Virus record (IMG/VR): IMGVR_UViG_3300035698_023389 | Location: 1-49,533 of that record | Length of the DNA: 49,533 nt | Strand: one strand, 5' to 3' | DNA from: a virus | Shown: positions 39,820-49,309 of the stretch, one piece after another | How positions within the stretch are numbered: the first letter of the stretch is position 1 | How the letters are laid out: every line of letters begins with the position of its first letter | Translations under genes and position numbers: made by a program | The notes under the pieces: generated by a model | Database searches by the model: none | What the model saw: the letters and a program-made list of their open reading frames with translations, nothing else | Told to the model about the DNA's origin: nothing

Positions 39820-40446
39820 TTATACTAATTCAACTTCTTTAATCAAATCATAATTTAATATTAAATTTCCTTTAGCGTATGATATTTTCCAAAGAGCTTG
39901 TGTACTTACATTAAATGAAATACCCATTGCCCAAAAAAAATCCCCATCTTCATAAGAACCACCTGATGTAATATTACCATCAATAAAAAACCCCTCAGAA
40001 TTCAATTCATCTTCGTATTTCATGATAATCATGGGAATTAAACCAGCAAAAAAATCTGCTTGTTTCTTATTTTTTACTGGGTGGTTAGTAGAATCACTAG
40101 GGTACATAACAGTATGTTTTTGATCCTTTTTAATAAAAACACTTAATGTCACAGGTATTTTCTCTATTTGACCATATAATTCTGCTGTGACAAAATTACC
40201 ATCCACTTCAGTATCAACATAATTATCTGCCCCAACACTCACAAATTCACTATCACCAAAATCTATTACCCCTCTAGGGAAATTATCATCTGGTACTTCT
40301 GGGGCTTCAGGAAACCACCATTGTCTAGTCTTAATATTTGCAGAATTAACTCTATCATCATTTATATCCTTTAAATACGCGTTAAGAATTCTATTAAAAA
40401 CTCCGTATAATTCTATTTTTCTAGGATTCAAATATGCTGATGTCAT
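39820..40446 (-). CDS. Tail completion/terminator candidate (209 aa)
   Basis: Located just before the sheath gene and after the gp10-like neck gene, where a tail terminator is expected. ATG 40446 is chosen over TTG 40452. Sequence has IEKIPVTLSVFIKKDQKHTVMYPSD and a C-terminal FFWAMGISFNVSTQALWKISY. A TATA-like box at 40478-40500 precedes it, so it may start its own transcript. Confidence 0.55.
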   Translation of the reverse strand: MTSAYLNPRKIELYGVFNRILNAYLKDINDDRVNSANIKTRQWWFPEAPEVPDDNFPRGVIDFGDSEFVSVGADNYVDTEVDGNFVTAELYGQIEKIPVTLSVFIKKDQKHTVMYPSDSTNHPVKNKKQADFFAGLIPMIIMKYEDELNSEGFFIDGNITSGGSYEDGDFFWAMGISFNVSTQALWKISYAKGNLILNYDLIKEVELV

Positions 40447-40477
40447 TATCAAACTCTGAAACTAAGTCTTTATAGTT

Positions 40478-40500
40478 TCTGTACATATATTTATAAACTA
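40478..40500 (-). promoter_or_regulatory. Putative - strand TATA promoter
   Basis: On the - strand this reads TAGTTTATAAATATATGTAC, related to the AGTATATAAAT arm of the + strand palindromes. It lies in a 73-base gap, one of the few in the virion block, and about 40 bases before the ATG at 40446. Confidence 0.4.
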
Positions 40501-40519
40501 AAATAGTATTTAAAAATAA

Positions 40520-40996
40520 TCATTCCATATTCTTAAAGTACTGTTTAAAAACATTATTCCAAACTTTCTGACTGCCAAGAACTTTCCTAATAAATTTTCT
40601 ACCTTCATACCCTGGATGCATTACCTTTCTGGTTAAGACAAAAATTTTTGCACCTTCTTTAACGTATGCTAATACCACTTGTTTCTGTCTATTAAAAAAA
40701 AATATTTTTCCATTTTTATTAAAAGCTTTATTATCAGCAGCATTTCTAAAAACTGGAGGGGTTTTAATTTCAAACCTCAGCATCTTACCATTTTTAGGTG
40801 TTATTTTATGGGGTTTAGTACCTTCATCAAGATATTTTGCAACTAACCCATGTGTATTAACTAAAAAAAATTCACCACTTTTCAATTCTATTTCCCATGC
40901 ATTAGCCACATTTCTACCTGATCCAGGTGTAGCATCCGACATTTCATCTACTAATACCATATCCAAAGCTTTAAACATCGCTAATTCCGGTTTCAT
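40520..40996 (-). CDS. HK97 gp10-like neck/tail completion protein
   Basis: 158 residues. YLDEGTKPHKITPKNGKMLRF followed by VMHPGYEGRKFIRKVL is the pattern of HK97 gp10-like proteins, which join head and tail (HPG-x-x-x-x-xF-x-xxAL). The start overlaps the end of the upstream neck gene. Confidence 0.75.
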   Translation of the reverse strand: MKPELAMFKALDMVLVDEMSDATPGSGRNVANAWEIELKSGEFFLVNTHGLVAKYLDEGTKPHKITPKNGKMLRFEIKTPPVFRNAADNKAFNKNGKIFFFNRQKQVVLAYVKEGAKIFVLTRKVMHPGYEGRKFIRKVLGSQKVWNNVFKQYFKNME

Positions 40997-41433
40997 ATTG
41001 AATAATTTGAACTAGTAGATATTTGTACCAAATCGAATTCTTGAAATACCACTTCAGTAAATGTTTGTGTTGGTAAACTATTCTTATTAGCTTTGTTTAA
41101 ATTCATTACTTTAAACTTAGTTCCATTGAATTCAAAAAAATCAGTTACCAATATATCTTCGGTATACAACGCATAAGCATGGTAAATACTACCTGCTACA
41201 GATAAACCGAATTTTGCTCTTTCAGCAAAATCACTACTAATACCCATGATATTCAATTGAGTTGGTATTCTATTAGGCACAGATACTTCATCATCAGCAC
41301 CATAATTACCTGCTTCGGTATTATCAGAACGTAATTTAATAATGGTCCTAGCATTAGTTTTAAACAAAAATTCATAATCACTTCTAGCTCTATCAATAGA
41401 AATATCTGGAAATGAACCGTTAGTTAAAGCCAT
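40993..41433 (-). CDS. Head-tail neck protein candidate (146 aa)
   Basis: Upstream neighbour of the gp10-like gene. Beta-rich sequence ending in FEFNGTKFKVMNLNKANKNSLPTQTFTEVVFQEFDLV, similar in style to head-closure proteins (gp16/SPP1 type), whose ends include a strand forming part of the neck ring. Family not certain. Confidence 0.5.
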   Translation of the reverse strand: MALTNGSFPDISIDRARSDYEFLFKTNARTIIKLRSDNTEAGNYGADDEVSVPNRIPTQLNIMGISSDFAERAKFGLSVAGSIYHAYALYTEDILVTDFFEFNGTKFKVMNLNKANKNSLPTQTFTEVVFQEFDLVQISTSSNYSI

Positions 41434-42353
41434 TATTTTTTCACCTTAAAATAATCCTCATAAAAATCTATTGTTCTTGAAAGACCTCTAATAATATCAA
41501 ATTTAGTTTCATGGTTAGTATATGATTTTAATTTCGTTATATCAGCACAGTATTGTAAAACTTCACCTTTGAATGCATTAGTAACAATTATTTTTGTATC
41601 ATTCTTAACCATTATACTACAGATAAATTCTGCAACATTCAATAACGATGTTTGTTTACCACTAGATATATTAATAGGAGAAATTAAATCTTCTATTTCA
41701 AACAAACCTATTAAACCACTAACTGCATCGTCGATATACGTAAAATCTAAACTTTTATCTCTACCATAAATCTCTATTGTTTCTCCATCAATAACCTTTT
41801 TTATCAATGTCGGTATTAAACGATCACTATCATCATACATTCCATAAACATTACTGAAACGAACACTAACAACTTTCATATCATAACAATTATTGTACGA
41901 ATTACCTAACGCCTCAAGATAAAATTTTGAAGCCGTATAAGGACTTTCACAACCATCAAGAAAAACATCTCCTTCAACCTTTTTAATTTTATTTTGGTTA
42001 CCATAGACTTCACGACTAGATGCTAAAAACACCTTTTTAATATTATTATTCCTACAATACTCTAAAACGTTAAATGTTGTTTGACAATTCTCAAAAGCAA
42101 TACCAGGGTTTTCAACGCTTTTTCTAACATACGGATTAGCAGCTAAATGAACACAAATATCGAAATCACCTTCCAATTTTGCTAATTTATCTTTATTCAA
42201 TAAATCAATTTTCTTAACAAAAGATACTTCTTTCTTTGGTTTAAAATTATTGTCAACTCTATCAATGCCAACCACTGAGTGTCCTTGATCAATAAGCTTT
42301 TCACAAAGTCTAGTTCCAATAGTTCCATTTGCACCCGTTATTAATATTTTCAT
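41433..42353 (-). CDS. NAD-dependent sugar-nucleotide epimerase/dehydratase (extended SDR)
   Basis: 306 residues from ATG 42353; the upstream start at 42368 would add five. KILITGANGTIGTRL holds the NAD-binding GxxGxxG, VHLAANPYV and SSREVYG are the usual core motifs, and SPYTASKFYLEAL has the catalytic YxxxK. SNVYGMYDDSDRLIPTLIKKVIDGE and DFTYIDDAV follow the UDP-glucose 4-epimerase/dTDP-glucose dehydratase pattern. It is embedded among neck and connector genes, so it may make a sugar for decorating virions or for the DNA glycosyltransferase. Confidence 0.85.
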   Translation of the reverse strand: MKILITGANGTIGTRLCEKLIDQGHSVVGIDRVDNNFKPKKEVSFVKKIDLLNKDKLAKLEGDFDICVHLAANPYVRKSVENPGIAFENCQTTFNVLEYCRNNNIKKVFLASSREVYGNQNKIKKVEGDVFLDGCESPYTASKFYLEALGNSYNNCYDMKVVSVRFSNVYGMYDDSDRLIPTLIKKVIDGETIEIYGRDKSLDFTYIDDAVSGLIGLFEIEDLISPINISSGKQTSLLNVAEFICSIMVKNDTKIIVTNAFKGEVLQYCADITKLKSYTNHETKFDIIRGLSRTIDFYEDYFKVKK

Positions 42354-42371
42354 TTTTATTAGCCTCACGCT

Positions 42372-42719
42372 CTATAATTCTTCTTGTATAAACAATCTTC
42401 CAACACTAACACTTCTTATTTCTGAACTTGAACTAACACTTACTTCAGTAAAATACACTCCACTACTAGCAAGATCAGCAGATTCAAAATCTAAAGTTGC
42501 AATACCAGAAGTACCAGCGGTAATAGACATTACATTATTGATTTTGGTAATAGTTTCATTTGTTAACCTAGCCTTAAACCTAGCTTCATCATAACCAGTC
42601 AAATCAAAAATCGTATCATCATCGTGTTTGAAAACAAAAGATAATGTCAAAATATCATTCTGTACTAATGTAGGCATAGTTTCCAATACAACAACATCTT
42701 TTATAACTTTTACATTCAT
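42372..42719 (-). CDS. BppU-like N-terminal domain protein (115 aa)
   Basis: LTLSFVFKHDDDTIFDLTGYDEARFKARL and SGVYFTEVSVSSSSEIRSV match the immunoglobulin-like domain of phage upper baseplate proteins and related virion adhesins (DUF2479 style: D-x-DLTG, F-x-xR). Small, single-domain. Probably a virion or decoration protein. Confidence 0.55.
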   Translation of the reverse strand: MNVKVIKDVVVLETMPTLVQNDILTLSFVFKHDDDTIFDLTGYDEARFKARLTNETITKINNVMSITAGTSGIATLDFESADLASSGVYFTEVSVSSSSEIRSVSVGRLFIQEEL

Positions 42720-42724
42720 TATAA

Positions 42725-43396
42725 TTACCTCACATTAAATGATCGTGGAGATCTCCTATCACTATAGAACATTGTGGTTTTACCGTGTCTACCAGGTTTA
42801 ACACCTAATCCTTGTTTAGGGCGTAATTGTTTCATCAAGCTTTTAATCTCAATTTTATTAGTATCATGCACATCTTTAGTAGCTGTACTATCAAATGAAA
42901 CTGATACTCCATTAATATTCCATGAAGAAACTCCTTGTTGAAGTTTCTCCATTGGGATTTTATTATAGAACCAATTAGCGGCTCTAATAACTTCTAATTC
43001 CTTCAATTCAATTAACATCTTATCAAATCTTTCTCTACCAGTTTTAAACTCAATAGTCATTTCTCTACCATTAGTGGGTACATTAATATCAAATTTAGTT
43101 TTTTGTTCTCTACTATTAACTTCTGTTAAGGAAGTATTTAGATCGTAATAATTATCATCTGAATCAAATTCGTAACAATCAACATCACCAGTATCAACAA
43201 CACCTGAACCATCAGTGTCCATAGGAAAAAAACCTAGTCTATGCTCAGAAGTAACTGCTGCAGTTTTCAATTCTTTACTAATAAAAATATGTCTAATAAT
43301 ATCTTTTTCAGAAAAATCCAAAGCTGTTTGCACTAAAGAAGCGGTAGTACTAATTCCTGTTTGTGTAGTAAATTCTTCAACTGTTAACCATGTCAT
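42725..43396 (-). CDS. Connector/virion protein with EF-hand-like loop
   Basis: 223 residues from ATG 43396, after TTGGAGTGATTTAAAA; a longer frame to 43465 runs into the previous gene. MTWLTVEEFTTQTGI is a typical start of head-tail connector proteins (gp6/gp15 style). DTDGSGVVDTGDVD (about residues 57-70) fits an EF-hand or dockerin calcium loop (D-x-D-x-S-G-x-V-D-x-x-D). Calcium binding is predicted. The C-terminus is basic (GRHGKTTMFYSDRRSPRSFNVR). Confidence 0.6.
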   Translation of the reverse strand: MTWLTVEEFTTQTGISTTASLVQTALDFSEKDIIRHIFISKELKTAAVTSEHRLGFFPMDTDGSGVVDTGDVDCYEFDSDDNYYDLNTSLTEVNSREQKTKFDINVPTNGREMTIEFKTGRERFDKMLIELKELEVIRAANWFYNKIPMEKLQQGVSSWNINGVSVSFDSTATKDVHDTNKIEIKSLMKQLRPKQGLGVKPGRHGKTTMFYSDRRSPRSFNVR

Positions 43397-43398
43397 TT

Positions 43399-43593
43399 TT
43401 AAATCACTCCAAACATTCCAAGTTTTATTCCAGTCACAATTGAAACCGCTGTTAGTGCCAGGCACATAGCAACTGTAGAACGAAGTCTGTTCATTTTAAC
43501 TTTACCATTAGTTGCTTGAACATGTGTTTTTAGTAATTGAATCTCATCATAAATCATTTTATTTGTGATTCGTACAAAAGTTTTATCAGTCAT
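43399..43593 (-). CDS. Small membrane protein, XhlA/holin-like candidate
   Basis: 64 residues. An N-terminal helix with EIQLLKTHVQATNGKVKMNR is followed by one transmembrane segment (STVAMCLALTAVSIVTGIKLGMFGVI). The form (coiled-coil then single hydrophobic end) resembles XhlA-type membrane proteins associated with holins. It could also be a virion membrane-interacting part. The start overlaps the upstream stop. Confidence 0.5.
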   Translation of the reverse strand: MTDKTFVRITNKMIYDEIQLLKTHVQATNGKVKMNRLRSTVAMCLALTAVSIVTGIKLGMFGVI

Positions 43594-45710
43594 TCTACAT
43601 TCACCTTTTTAATTATTGAGTGGTCACCTTTAATATCTGAATAAGCAATTTTGTCTCCTGCTTCAACAGAGAAAACTATATATGAATTAGTAGTTGTTGT
43701 TGTATCTGTAAACGGATTTGAACCAGACGATGTACTTACTAACACATCATCTAAATAAGCCGTGAACACACCAGCACTTGACCTTGTTACTCTTATTTTA
43801 TGGAAAGTTCCTACAGTTATTATAGTTCCATTGGAAGCAAACTTACTCGATAATGAACCGGCAACTGTTTCGGCCATATCATAACCTTCACTTGCATTTA
43901 AATGTATATAATAACCATTTTGAGATGCGTCATTATGAGCGGCAGCTACAGAAGCTAAAATTAATAATCGCATATTAGTAGTTTCAGCTTTACAAGCATA
44001 CCATTCCCAAGTACCATAGGCACTTTCTGTTTCTGTTTGGTGAAAATCACTTGTTGGTATCGATATTATTCCTGCTGTTACACATTCTATAACTTTAACA
44101 TCATTAACTACCTCATGAATTGAAACATCATCCCATTCAGTAAATCCAACACCATTTATAGTATATAATCTTAATCTTGAGTCAGAAGCCACAGATGTGA
44201 ATGTTACATCGAAATATTGCCAATCAGTTGAAATTGTTCCTGTCCAAAGTACAACACCATCATATACACGAGGATAAACACTACCATCTCCCCTAGCCCA
44301 TCCAGTAATTCTGTAAGTTTTACCAATAGGAATAACTGATTCATAAAAATAAGCAGTAGCAGTAGCAGAAGCTTTAGCAATTTGTGTCCCACTTCCACCA
44401 GTTCTTGTCCCAGATTCTTTAGTTAATGTAATTCCAGATACATTCCAATCAGTTACTCCAACTGCTTCCATATCACCATCTGTTAACTCTTCTTTTTCTT
44501 TAGGAATATTATTTATACTATCTGTACTTATTTTAAAACTCCCACTTTGAACTGTAAAAGGACTGTTTTCTAAATAACCACTTGTTACATTATCAACACT
44601 TTCATTCACTCCCCAATCTGTACGGAAAGTTTTAGGACTGTAAGATTTACCTAAATCTATAATTTGAATGTTGTTATAATCGCAAATATGTCCGATGGTA
44701 GTTCCTCCATATAAACCAAAAGTTCCTGTACCACTTACTGTGAAAGTAAAATCAAACCATTGCCAATCGGTTTCTCCCGCTGAACCTCCCCAAACCAAAG
44801 TTCCTGATGGTGAATATATCCTTGGAGTTGAAACTCCGTCTGCACTTTTAGCATATCCACTTGCCCTATAACTATTTCCACTTACAACTATTGCTTGTGA
44901 GGCAACAGCAGTTGCCCCAGTTCTTTCTACCCTCAAAAATTGTTTACTACCATTTGGATAATTGCCAGCAACCTTACTTAATGTTACTCCTGTAGCTGTC
45001 CAAGCTGTTACTCCACTAGCCTCCATATCACCATCTGTAAGTTCATCAGGTCTAAAATTTTTTTCTAAACTAGTTTTTTTAGTAGGAAAATTCATACTTT
45101 CTAACTCACCATAAAGTTGAGCGTGTTCCGAAGCCGTAAGTTTCCGATTAATTATAAGGATTGTTTTAGTAATTGAACCAAATGGGGCTGTACCAGCATG
45201 AAAATTACCAATAATAAGAGGAGCATCATCTGTTGTAATTGTAGATATGTCATTAAAACTTCCAGCGCTAATACCATTTAAGAACCCTTCACAAATCTCT
45301 CCACTCTTGAAATTCACACCTAAATACTTCTTACCGCTTACTGATGTATTTATTGACCTATCAGCACTTCCATCATAGAAAAGTATTGCTGGAGCAGAGT
45401 CTAATTTAAGTTCATAATTAGTTCCACCACCATCACGTTTAGAAATAATTCTTTTATCTGAACCGCTAGGGGTATCTTGTAAGTCACCAAAAACTATTAA
45501 ACTTCCTTCTGTTAATTGAGTTTCAGAACTATTATCTACAGTGATTAAACTTGTTGATGATGGAAAAATTATACCGTTATTAGTCCATTCAGTATTAGTC
45601 ATTACTCCATCATTATTATTTCCACTTTTATCAAGAACATTTCTACTTCTGTAATCATGATAGAGTTTAAGCACTCCTTCAGTTTTTAGTTTTTGAATTA
45701 TACTGCTCAT
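43590..45710 (-). CDS. Modular adhesin with carbohydrate-binding and LamG-like domains
   Basis: 706 residues. Begins with a LamG/concanavalin-like domain (YHDYRSRNVLDKSGNNNDGVM...). Two repeats of about 125 residues follow, each opening with LTDGDMEA-x-GVTxW and containing a YRxxGxA...P RxY...WQxFDxTFT core (approximate residues 225-355 and 405-530), as in CBM4/9-type jelly rolls. A C-terminal beta sandwich ends the protein. Likely surface polysaccharide or receptor binding on the virion. Confidence 0.7.
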   Translation of the reverse strand: MSSIIQKLKTEGVLKLYHDYRSRNVLDKSGNNNDGVMTNTEWTNNGIIFPSSTSLITVDNSSETQLTEGSLIVFGDLQDTPSGSDKRIISKRDGGGTNYELKLDSAPAILFYDGSADRSINTSVSGKKYLGVNFKSGEICEGFLNGISAGSFNDISTITTDDAPLIIGNFHAGTAPFGSITKTILIINRKLTASEHAQLYGELESMNFPTKKTSLEKNFRPDELTDGDMEASGVTAWTATGVTLSKVAGNYPNGSKQFLRVERTGATAVASQAIVVSGNSYRASGYAKSADGVSTPRIYSPSGTLVWGGSAGETDWQWFDFTFTVSGTGTFGLYGGTTIGHICDYNNIQIIDLGKSYSPKTFRTDWGVNESVDNVTSGYLENSPFTVQSGSFKISTDSINNIPKEKEELTDGDMEAVGVTDWNVSGITLTKESGTRTGGSGTQIAKASATATAYFYESVIPIGKTYRITGWARGDGSVYPRVYDGVVLWTGTISTDWQYFDVTFTSVASDSRLRLYTINGVGFTEWDDVSIHEVVNDVKVIECVTAGIISIPTSDFHQTETESAYGTWEWYACKAETTNMRLLILASVAAAHNDASQNGYYIHLNASEGYDMAETVAGSLSSKFASNGTIITVGTFHKIRVTRSSAGVFTAYLDDVLVSTSSGSNPFTDTTTTTNSYIVFSVEAGDKIAYSDIKGDHSIIKKVNVE

Positions 45711-47836
45711 ATATCATTCACCTGTTTAATCATTCGAAGGTGGAGGTCAGCTATTTGGAGAGGAGTAAGAGTGTCACTCCAGGTAGAAAAACCATAAATA
45801 TTTCCCTCTAAATACGGATTACCTCCACAAAGTATCAAATCAGCACCACTTAAATCAGCAGTTTCACTCGGTATATTTCCACTACCTCCATAACTCAATG
45901 TTATTTCCCTGCCATCCACATACGCTTTTAGTTTGTCACTATTTGTAGATCCATTTCCGTTATAAGTAATAACTAGAGAATGTATTGAACCAGATGAAAA
46001 ATAGTCAGAATAAGTAAATGTTCCAGTTTGTGTTCCTGCATTACCGATATAAATATAAAAGGATCCATTGGTGTAGGACCAAAGTAGTATTCTGTTACTG
46101 CCATCAATAACTTTTGACAGCCAAAATTCTGATTCTAAAATCTTCTTCTGAGATACCAACATACAAACAGAAAAAGAAGATGAATTGTTAAACGTTGCAA
46201 TATCACCCAGGTTGAAATAATCACCACCATCGCCGCTATAACCACGCTTTTGTAATTTAGTTGGATAAGTAGAAGCTGAACTTCCATCACCAAAAGTTCC
46301 ATGGTTCCCATTCCCAGACACATCTAAAGTTCTTGGTTTTAAAAGTTCTACACTAACATCATCAAACTCTACATACCCAGCTACAGATAGGTTCGATAAA
46401 AAGAACACAGATGTACCACCTGATTGTGTAAAAACAATATCAAAATATTGCCAATCTGTTGAAGCCGTACCTGTCCATCTTGTAGCACCATTATCTCCTA
46501 CTCTTGGTAGACCTGTCCCATCACTTCTTGTATAACCAGTAACCCTATATACTTTTCCTATAGTCATTATTGATTGTCTCACTCCAGGATTAGAAACTCC
46601 ATTATAAGTACATCTTAAAACTTGTGTTCCACCATGAGGATTTGTTGTTTCTTTTGTTAATGTAGCACTTGAAAAAACATTCCAATCAGTAACTCCTGTA
46701 GCTTCCATATTTCCATCTAACAACAATACTTCTTTAACTGAAATATCATCAAAACCAACATAACCTGCACTAGTAAAATTAGAACCAAATTGAATATTAG
46801 CTGTTGCCATAGTTCTTGTTTTATCAAAATATTGCCAATCAGTTGATGAAGTAGATGAAGCTATTGTAGCACCTCCTCCATCAGTTATAATAGCAGTTGT
46901 GGTTCCATCGCCTCTAAAATACCCTGTTATTCTATAAGTATCACCAATAGTAAATCCAGTTATTGCGGCTCTACCATACCCAGTATTATCTTCTGCTAAT
47001 TTAAGCCACTGAGTACCACTATAAGGATTGTCTGTTTCTTTTGTTGCCGTTGCTGTTCCACTAGTAACCCAAGCTGTTACTCCAACTGCTTCCATGTCAC
47101 CATCAACTAAAAGTTCAGTCCTATAAACTTCATCAGTAGCACTTGGGTCATGGTCTTTTGCTCTCATTTGTAGATCGAGAACAGTTTGATTTTGATAATT
47201 ATAAGTCGAATTGTTGTAAAAGTTTAATGCGTCTTGTGCTGTTAATAATGAATTAAAAATTTGAAGTTTGGTTATTTTTCCATCAAAGAATTTTGAAGCG
47301 GAAGTAGGAGCTCCAATATACAAAACTGTTCCTGAAACCGTTGTCCAAGCAGTAGAAGTATTAGATATTTCATTACCATTTAACCAAACTTTATTCGAAC
47401 CAGATACAGCGGAAACTACAATAGTGTTTCTAGCCCCAATATTCCAAAAAGGAGAATAAGTCGCAACTGACACATTGGATATAATTGTAATACCACAATA
47501 AACCAATAAACTATTTCCGTTGCCATTATTTAATTTGATAATTCGATATGCGTTACTAGGCGTGTCATACAATATTTCATTAGCATTATAAGTAGGTTCA
47601 AAATCTGGATAAAATTCACAAACAATGCTTATTTCATCTGAATTAAATTCATTTCCAGCTAGACCATATATAATATAACCATTTGTACCATCAAAATTAG
47701 CTCCAAAATTAATAGGTGGAGTACCTATTATAGTCCCGCCATTTTTAATTACTCTTTCATTATTAACAAAAGTTTCACTAAATACACAACCTATATTTCT
47801 CTCCGCTGGAGTTGAATTAGATGTTAACAAACTCAT
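45707..47836 (-). CDS. Modular adhesin with LamG and carbohydrate-binding modules
   Basis: 709 residues. N-terminal LamG-like domain (NFGANFDGTNGYIIYG...KITKLQIFNSLLTAQDALNFYN), then two CBM4/9-like repeats (opening LLVDGDMEAVGVTAW and LLDGNMEATGVTDW), then a second LamG domain (RTLDVSGNGNHGTF...YGFSTWSDTLTPLQIADLHL). It is a relative of the next gene downstream. The stop overlaps the start of that gene. Confidence 0.7.
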   Translation of the reverse strand: MSLLTSNSTPAERNIGCVFSETFVNNERVIKNGGTIIGTPPINFGANFDGTNGYIIYGLAGNEFNSDEISIVCEFYPDFEPTYNANEILYDTPSNAYRIIKLNNGNGNSLLVYCGITIISNVSVATYSPFWNIGARNTIVVSAVSGSNKVWLNGNEISNTSTAWTTVSGTVLYIGAPTSASKFFDGKITKLQIFNSLLTAQDALNFYNNSTYNYQNQTVLDLQMRAKDHDPSATDEVYRTELLVDGDMEAVGVTAWVTSGTATATKETDNPYSGTQWLKLAEDNTGYGRAAITGFTIGDTYRITGYFRGDGTTTAIITDGGGATIASSTSSTDWQYFDKTRTMATANIQFGSNFTSAGYVGFDDISVKEVLLLDGNMEATGVTDWNVFSSATLTKETTNPHGGTQVLRCTYNGVSNPGVRQSIMTIGKVYRVTGYTRSDGTGLPRVGDNGATRWTGTASTDWQYFDIVFTQSGGTSVFFLSNLSVAGYVEFDDVSVELLKPRTLDVSGNGNHGTFGDGSSASTYPTKLQKRGYSGDGGDYFNLGDIATFNNSSSFSVCMLVSQKKILESEFWLSKVIDGSNRILLWSYTNGSFYIYIGNAGTQTGTFTYSDYFSSGSIHSLVITYNGNGSTNSDKLKAYVDGREITLSYGGSGNIPSETADLSGADLILCGGNPYLEGNIYGFSTWSDTLTPLQIADLHLRMIKQVNDI

Positions 47837-48102
47837 TTCTTAACTACCTCAATTTCTTTAATATCTTCAATAGGTTTAACAATTGGTTTAACTGGTAAAG
47901 GGTACCATTCCAAATTAACTTCCTTAATCTGCTTAATTATTTCATCATTAGTTAAATTGTCAGTTTTCTGAACTTCCTTAATAATATCTTCATAACTCTT
48001 CTTACCTTTACCAACGAAAGCTGTTATTTTAGATTTAACGTCAGGAATTATTTTAACTTCCTTACTTGCTTCTTTATAATCTTTATGTATTAAATACGTC
48101 AT
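47833..48102 (-). CDS. Small charged virion-region protein (89 aa)
   Basis: Lys/Glu-rich, helical (SYEDIIKEVQKTDNLTNDEIIKQI) with a Pro-Val-Lys segment near the end (PLPVKPIVKPIEDI). Lies between the beta-helix spike and the first adhesin. The Pro-Val-Lys stretch may be a linker. Role unknown. Confidence 0.55.
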   Translation of the reverse strand: MTYLIHKDYKEASKEVKIIPDVKSKITAFVGKGKKSYEDIIKEVQKTDNLTNDEIIKQIKEVNLEWYPLPVKPIVKPIEDIKEIEVVKK

Positions 48103-48118
48103 TTTATTTTTACCTCAT

Positions 48119-49309
48119 TTATGCTAATTCTAAAAAACCATCATCCGTTATAGGTTCCCATTCACAAATAAAGTGAATTACTCCACCAGTATCACCACCA
48201 GTTACAACCCATCTAATATAAGTTGTATTATCTGGGTCAGCTAACAATACCGCTCCTTTCTTTTTAGGGTCAGCAACTTTCTCAACTTGTGGAGCGGAAG
48301 CTGTTAAAATTTCTAATCCTTTACCAGCAGCCTCATTCTTTAATATGATTGAGTGTATCGGTAACGTGCTTAAGTCTGTATCTGTTGTTTTACTAATATT
48401 ATCACTACCACCAGTACTATACAAATCATAATAAACATCAGTATTAACACCGACTAAAGTAGTTTCAACATGACCTGTTAAACTAATTATATTAACAGAA
48501 CCAGTTAATTTGAATAAATTATAAGCACCACTAGCATTTTGGGTTACAGTTGTATGAAGAATGTCGTCGAAAGTAAAACCACTAAACACATTAGTATCAT
48601 CAACATCTGTCCATTTACCATCTCCTGCTCCAGAAGAACAATCAACAATAGTCCAATCTTGAGAGCTAGTAGCTATATAATACCCTGAAGTTTGATGACC
48701 TACACTAGTACAATCACTTAATACTCCAGTATCAGAACCACTATTAATGTGATAGCCATAACTTGTAGTATCTCCAACAGTAGAACATTCATAATACCTT
48801 CCTTGACCGCCAGTAATATTAAACCCTGCATAAGTTGCTGAAGGAAAACCACCAGCACACCTATCCATCATAATACCAGTTCCTGAAATTTGATAACAAT
48901 CAGTTCCTGCATGAGTTGCACAAATACTTTTAACATCTTTTATTGTGCAATTAGCACCACTAACAACAAGTCCTGCTGCCGAAGTCGGAAATATTGATAC
49001 TTCTCCAAGAACTTTACAATAATTAGCTGAAATTATTAGTCCAGCATTTGATGCGGGTTCTATAATTGAACCAATCTCAAACCACATTTCGCAATTAGCA
49101 ACATTCAAGTCAATATCTACTTCTGTATAAGTTGATGCTTCAATATTTATCGCATCACCAATACTTAATTTAAGTATTGCAGCTCCAATAGTAGCTAAAG
49201 GTTGACTTGGAATTTTCCCAGTATTAGTATCACTACCACTAGTACCATTAACGTACCATATATTTCCACCGAATTGTGGAACATGTGTAATGTCAGTTAT
49301 TCCTTTCAT
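48119..49309 (-). CDS. Tail-spike-like beta-helix protein
   Basis: 396 residues. WYVNGTSGSDTNTGKIPSQPLATIGAAI is the hallmark opening of DUF1565/pectate-lyase-like right-handed beta helices. Repeated short strands with G-x-x-I and C-x-I phrases run to about residue 260, followed by a distinct C-terminal domain. No obvious catalytic Asp/Glu set can be picked out. Likely a surface-binding or depolymerising spike. Confidence 0.7.
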   Translation of the reverse strand: MKGITDITHVPQFGGNIWYVNGTSGSDTNTGKIPSQPLATIGAAILKLSIGDAINIEASTYTEVDIDLNVANCEMWFEIGSIIEPASNAGLIISANYCKVLGEVSIFPTSAAGLVVSGANCTIKDVKSICATHAGTDCYQISGTGIMMDRCAGGFPSATYAGFNITGGQGRYYECSTVGDTTSYGYHINSGSDTGVLSDCTSVGHQTSGYYIATSSQDWTIVDCSSGAGDGKWTDVDDTNVFSGFTFDDILHTTVTQNASGAYNLFKLTGSVNIISLTGHVETTLVGVNTDVYYDLYSTGGSDNISKTTDTDLSTLPIHSIILKNEAAGKGLEILTASAPQVEKVADPKKKGAVLLADPDNTTYIRWVVTGGDTGGVIHFICEWEPITDDGFLELA

